NCBI GenBank assembly: GCA_029778715.1
Contig: JAKOPT010000019.1
Location: 62,001-126,000 of the forward strand
DNA from: Actinomycetes bacterium
Lineage (GTDB): Bacteria; Actinomycetota; Actinomycetes; Actinomycetales; Dermatophilaceae
DNA length: 64,000 nucleotides
Direction: 5' to 3'
Shown: piece by piece, positions 61,592 through 64,000 of the stretch
How the letters are laid out: every line of letters starts with the position of its first letter
Numbering within the stretch: position 1 is the first letter of the stretch
The notes under the pieces: model-generated
Database searches by the model: none
What the model saw: the letters and a program-made list of their open reading frames with translations, nothing else
What the model was told of the DNA's origin: nothing
Position numbers and translations under genes: made by a program

Positions 61592-63066
61592 GCGAACCAT
61601 CCTGAAGGTGCGGGCGCGGTGTTGCGCCAAATGTGCTTGGTCTCTTGGTATTCCTCGAGCCCGAGTTCGCCGAGTTCACGCCCGACGCCGGACTGCTTGT
61701 AGCCACCCCACTCGGCGGGTGCGACATACGGGTGGTAGTCGTTGATCCACACCGTGCCCAGCCGCAGGGCGGCGGCCACCTTGTCGGCGCGGGCCTCGTC
61801 GGTCGTCCAGACGGCGCCGGCGAGGCCGTAGATCGAATCGTTGGCCAAGGCGATGGCCTCGTCCTCGGTGGTGAAGGTCTCGACGGTGAGGACCGGCCCG
61901 AAGGATTCCTCCTGGACGACGTGCATGTCCGAGCGCACCTGGTCCAAGACGGTGGGGAGGTAGAAGTAGCCGTCGGCGAGGGCCGGATCGTCGGGTCGGG
62001 CGCCGCCGGTGCGGAGCCGGGCCCCCTCGGCCAGCCCCTGGGCGACGTAGTCCTCGACCTTGCGCAGGTGCGCCGCGCTCGTCAGCGACCCGGTCTGGGC
62101 GTGCTCGTCGAAGGGGGTGCCGGGGCGGATCGCGGCGGCCCGGGCGACGAGGTCGTCGACGAACTGGTCGGCGATCGACTCTTCGATGAGGAGGCGGGCG
62201 CCGGCCGAACACACCTGGCCCGAGTGGAGGAACACCGCGGTGAGCGCGTTGTCGAGGGCTGCCTCGCGGTCGGCGTCGGCGAAGACGATGTTGGGGTTCT
62301 TGCCGCCGAGTTCGAGGGCGACCCGCTTGACGGTGGGGGCGGCGGCGGCCATGAGGTGGCGCCCGACGGCCAGGCTGCCGGTGAAGGACACCAGGGCCAC
62401 CCGTGGGTCGGTCGACAGGGGACCGCCGGCGCTCGGGCCGGTGCCGAGGACGAGGTTGGCGACCCCGGCCGGGGCACCCGCCTCCTCGAGGGCCTTGACC
62501 AGGGCGATGGTGGAGCGTGGGGTGATCTCGCTCGGTTTGAGGACGAAGGTGTTGCCGGCGAGCAGGCACGGCGCGACCTTCCAACTCGCCTGCAGCAGTG
62601 GGTAGTTCCAGGGGGTGATGAGCGCGCACACCCCGATGGGTTCCTTGACGACCCGGCTTTTGATGCCCTCGCGGCCGGTCTCGACGGTGCGGCCGGCGTC
62701 GTCGTGGTCGGCGCCGAGCCGGGCGTAGTGCTCGAACACCGAGATGACGTCGTCGACGTCGTATTCGGCCTCCACGTAGCGCTTGCCGGTGTCGAGCGCC
62801 TCCACCTCGGCGATGGCCGCCTTGTCGCGGCGCAGGATGTCGGCGACGCGGCTCAGCAGGGCGGCGCGCTCGCGCATCGGGGTCTGGGGCCACTCCCCTT
62901 GGCCGTCGGCGAAGGCCCGGTATGCCGCGTCGATCGCCGCGAGGGTGTCGGTCTCGGTGGCCTCGCCGACGGTGGTGAGGTCCTCCCCGGTGGCCGGGCA
63001 GGTGAGCATTCGGGTTCCGCCCTCGGCAGGGGCCACCCAGTGGCCGTCGATGAACAGATCCGGCAC
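61588..63066 (-). CDS. betB: Betaine aldehyde dehydrogenase
   Basis: A 492-residue NAD(P)-dependent aldehyde dehydrogenase. Visible are NAD-binding [15 protein letters not shown] and [24 protein letters not shown] (general-base Glu) and [12 protein letters not shown] (catalytic Cys). EESFGPVL and [25 protein letters not shown] are at the C-terminus, typical of BetB. It converts betaine aldehyde to glycine betaine. First gene of the minus-strand unit; a palindromic operator lies about 60-95 bp upstream. Confidence 0.94.
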   Translation of the reverse strand: MPDLFIDGHWVAPAEGGTRMLTCPATGEDLTTVGEATETDTLAAIDAAYRAFADGQGEWPQTPMRERAALLSRVADILRRDKAAIAEVEALDTGKRYVEAEYDVDDVISVFEHYARLGADHDDAGRTVETGREGIKSRVVKEPIGVCALITPWNYPLLQASWKVAPCLLAGNTFVLKPSEITPRSTIALVKALEEAGAPAGVANLVLGTGPSAGGPLSTDPRVALVSFTGSLAVGRHLMAAAAPTVKRVALELGGKNPNIVFADADREAALDNALTAVFLHSGQVCSAGARLLIEESIADQFVDDLVARAAAIRPGTPFDEHAQTGSLTSAAHLRKVEDYVAQGLAEGARLRTGGARPDDPALADGYFYLPTVLDQVRSDMHVVQEESFGPVLTVETFTTEDEAIALANDSIYGLAGAVWTTDEARADKVAAALRLGTVWINDYHPYVAPAEWGGYKQSGVGRELGELGLEEYQETKHIWRNTAPAPSGWFA

Positions 63067-63122
63067 GGCGGGCTCCTCGCGAAGGTGACTGACGAACGTT
63101 CGAGTGGTGCGGCATACGGCTT

Positions 63123-63162
63123 GTGTTGCGATTCACGCAACCTTGCGTGAGATTCGCAACAC
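63123..63162 (-). promoter_or_regulatory. Palindromic operator upstream of betB
   Basis: GTGTTGCGATTCACGCAA (63123-63140) and TTGCGTGAGATTCGCAACAC (63143-63162) form a long near-perfect inverted repeat. It lies between the regulator stop and the betB start. Inner part TTGCGATTCACGCAAC matches the 16-bp site upstream of the demethylase operon (33723-33738). The adjacent IclR-type regulator is the natural candidate ligand. Confidence 0.8.
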
Positions 63163-63187
63163 ACAATGGAGGGGTTCGCGGCTGGGG

Positions 63188-64000
63188 TCAACCCCTGACC
63201 GGGGTGCGGTCAGGGAGCGGGGCGGCTCGACGCTCGGGGGCCAACCAGCCCAGAGCCGCCGAAATCTCGTCACCGGCCCCGGTGACGAGGGGCACGAGTT
63301 CGGCCAGTCGTGCCGCATCGATCCGGAACGAGGGCCCCGACACCGACACCGAGGCGATGACCTCGCCGTGGGCGTTGTGGATCGGTGCGGCGAGGGCAGT
63401 GAGGCCCACGTCGAGTTCGTCGGCGGCCACGGCATACCCCTGGTGGCGGACCGTCGCCAACTCGGTGAGGAACGCCTCCCGATCGGTGATGGTCGCCGGG
63501 GTGTATGCCGTGAGCTCGCCCAGGACGGCGTCGACCTCGGAGCGGGAGAGTTCGCTGAGCAGAACCTTGCCGTTGCTCGTCGCGTGGAGCGGGATGTGCT
63601 GACCGACCCAGTTGTACGAGGACAGGGTGGAGGGGCCGGCGATCTGGTCGATGTAGAGCGCGGCGCCACCGCTGAGGATCACGACGTTGACGGTCTCGCC
63701 GGTGGCGTTGGCGAGCCGGCGGCATACCGGGCGGGCCTCCTGGACGACGTCGAGCCGGGCGTTGGTCGCCCCGGCGAGGCGGAGGATGCCCACACCGAGG
63801 CGGTATTTGCCGCGCTCCTCGACCTGTTCGACGAGGGATCGGGATTCGAGGGCGGCGAGGAGCCGGGAGGCGGTCGACTTGTGGACGCCGAGTTCGTGGG
63901 CGAGGGCGGTGACGCCGGCGGTGCCGTCGCGGGCGAGGAGTTCGAGGATGGTGACGGCCCGGTCGACCGATTGGACGGTGTCGCCGCGGTCCGGTGCGGG
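63188..64000 (-). CDS. IclR-family transcriptional regulator (5' end outside window)
   Basis: About 270 residues are visible, with the start beyond the window edge. An N-terminal winged HTH (TVQSVDRAVTILELLA, then GVTALAHELGVHKSTASRLLAAL) and the IclR effector domain (GETVNVVILSGGAALYIDQI, LHATSNGKVLLSELS, GYAVAADELDVGLTALAAPIHN) are clear. It lies upstream of and codirectional with betBA and the transporter. It likely controls them through the palindrome at 63123-63162 and perhaps the demethylase-etf operon; the effector may be choline or betaine, which is an inference. Confidence 0.93.
   Translation of the reverse strand, partial: PAPDRGDTVQSVDRAVTILELLARDGTAGVTALAHELGVHKSTASRLLAALESRSLVEQVEERGKYRLGVGILRLAGATNARLDVVQEARPVCRRLANATGETVNVVILSGGAALYIDQIAGPSTLSSYNWVGQHIPLHATSNGKVLLSELSRSEVDAVLGELTAYTPATITDREAFLTELATVRHQGYAVAADELDVGLTALAAPIHNAHGEVIASVSVSGPSFRIDAARLAELVPLVTGAGDEISAALGWLAPERRAAPLPDRTPVRG

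Overview
The window is GC-rich actinobacterial chromosome carrying one integrated mobile element. No rRNA or tRNA gene was found to fix the taxon. The gene order O-methyltransferase / sigE / htrA / tatB / mrp / DUF1003 / MgtE-CBS (1.6-8.2 kb) matches the conserved sigE locus of Actinobacteria, and a DUF3117 protein, a RIO-type kinase, DUF2332 and DUF4192 proteins fit the same phylum. I suspect a Micrococcales member (Intrasporangiaceae/Dermatophilaceae type), but that is an inference.

Layout. 1-9 kb: membrane-protein tail, DUF3117 and the sigE locus; no anti-sigma gene lies between sigE and htrA. 9-13 kb: a beta-propeller lectin-like protein, two CitE/malyl-CoA-lyase-type genes and a RIO kinase. 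13-29 kb: a secreted trypsin-like protease, two GntR(YtrA-type)/membrane-protein pairs, a DEDDh-BRCT exonuclease, an acyl-CoA dehydrogenase, membrane proteins, a Kef-type antiporter, Xaa-Pro aminopeptidase, an acyl-CoA synthetase and MarC. 29.4-36.8 kb and 58.4-64 kb form one minus-strand choline / glycine-betaine gene set: IclR regulator, betB, betA, betaine ABC ATPase, permease, binding protein, a dimethylglycine-dehydrogenase-like flavoprotein, etfB and etfA. Together these would take up betaine, oxidise choline to betaine and demethylate it, passing electrons to ETF.

This gene set is split by a 21.6-kb element, about 36,781-58,380. Its large serine integrase has inserted it inside the betaine permease gene. 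The permease's first ~112 codons lie at 58,381-58,716 and the rest at 34,996-36,780. Both junctions share CTGG and rejoin in frame. Element cargo from left to right: FRG-domain protein; two convergent broken genes, one a DNA methyltransferase with a frameshift and a truncation; SSB, DprA-like, DUF4192 and ArdA, which look like entry/establishment genes; XRE regulator with a lipoprotein and a small acidic protein; relaxase, MobC and a candidate oriT; an Abi-C protein; a resolvase; a membrane protein with a PLD-nuclease/EVE-like protein (candidate defence pair); a frameshifted conserved gene; a rolling-circle-type Rep with an iteron-rich origin; an HTH protein; a triplicated palindromic repeat; and the integrase. 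No coupling protein or type IV secretion gene was seen, so it looks like an integrative mobilizable element that may replicate when excised.

Two compositional signals separate host from element. The 7-mer GTATGCC/GGCATAC occurs about 67 times by eye in the 42.4 kb of host DNA but only 3 times in the 21.6-kb element, and AGCT is rare in sampled host genes but common in the element. The host also carries two families of interspersed intergenic palindromes and a 4 x 63-bp tandem repeat at an antiporter's 3' end.
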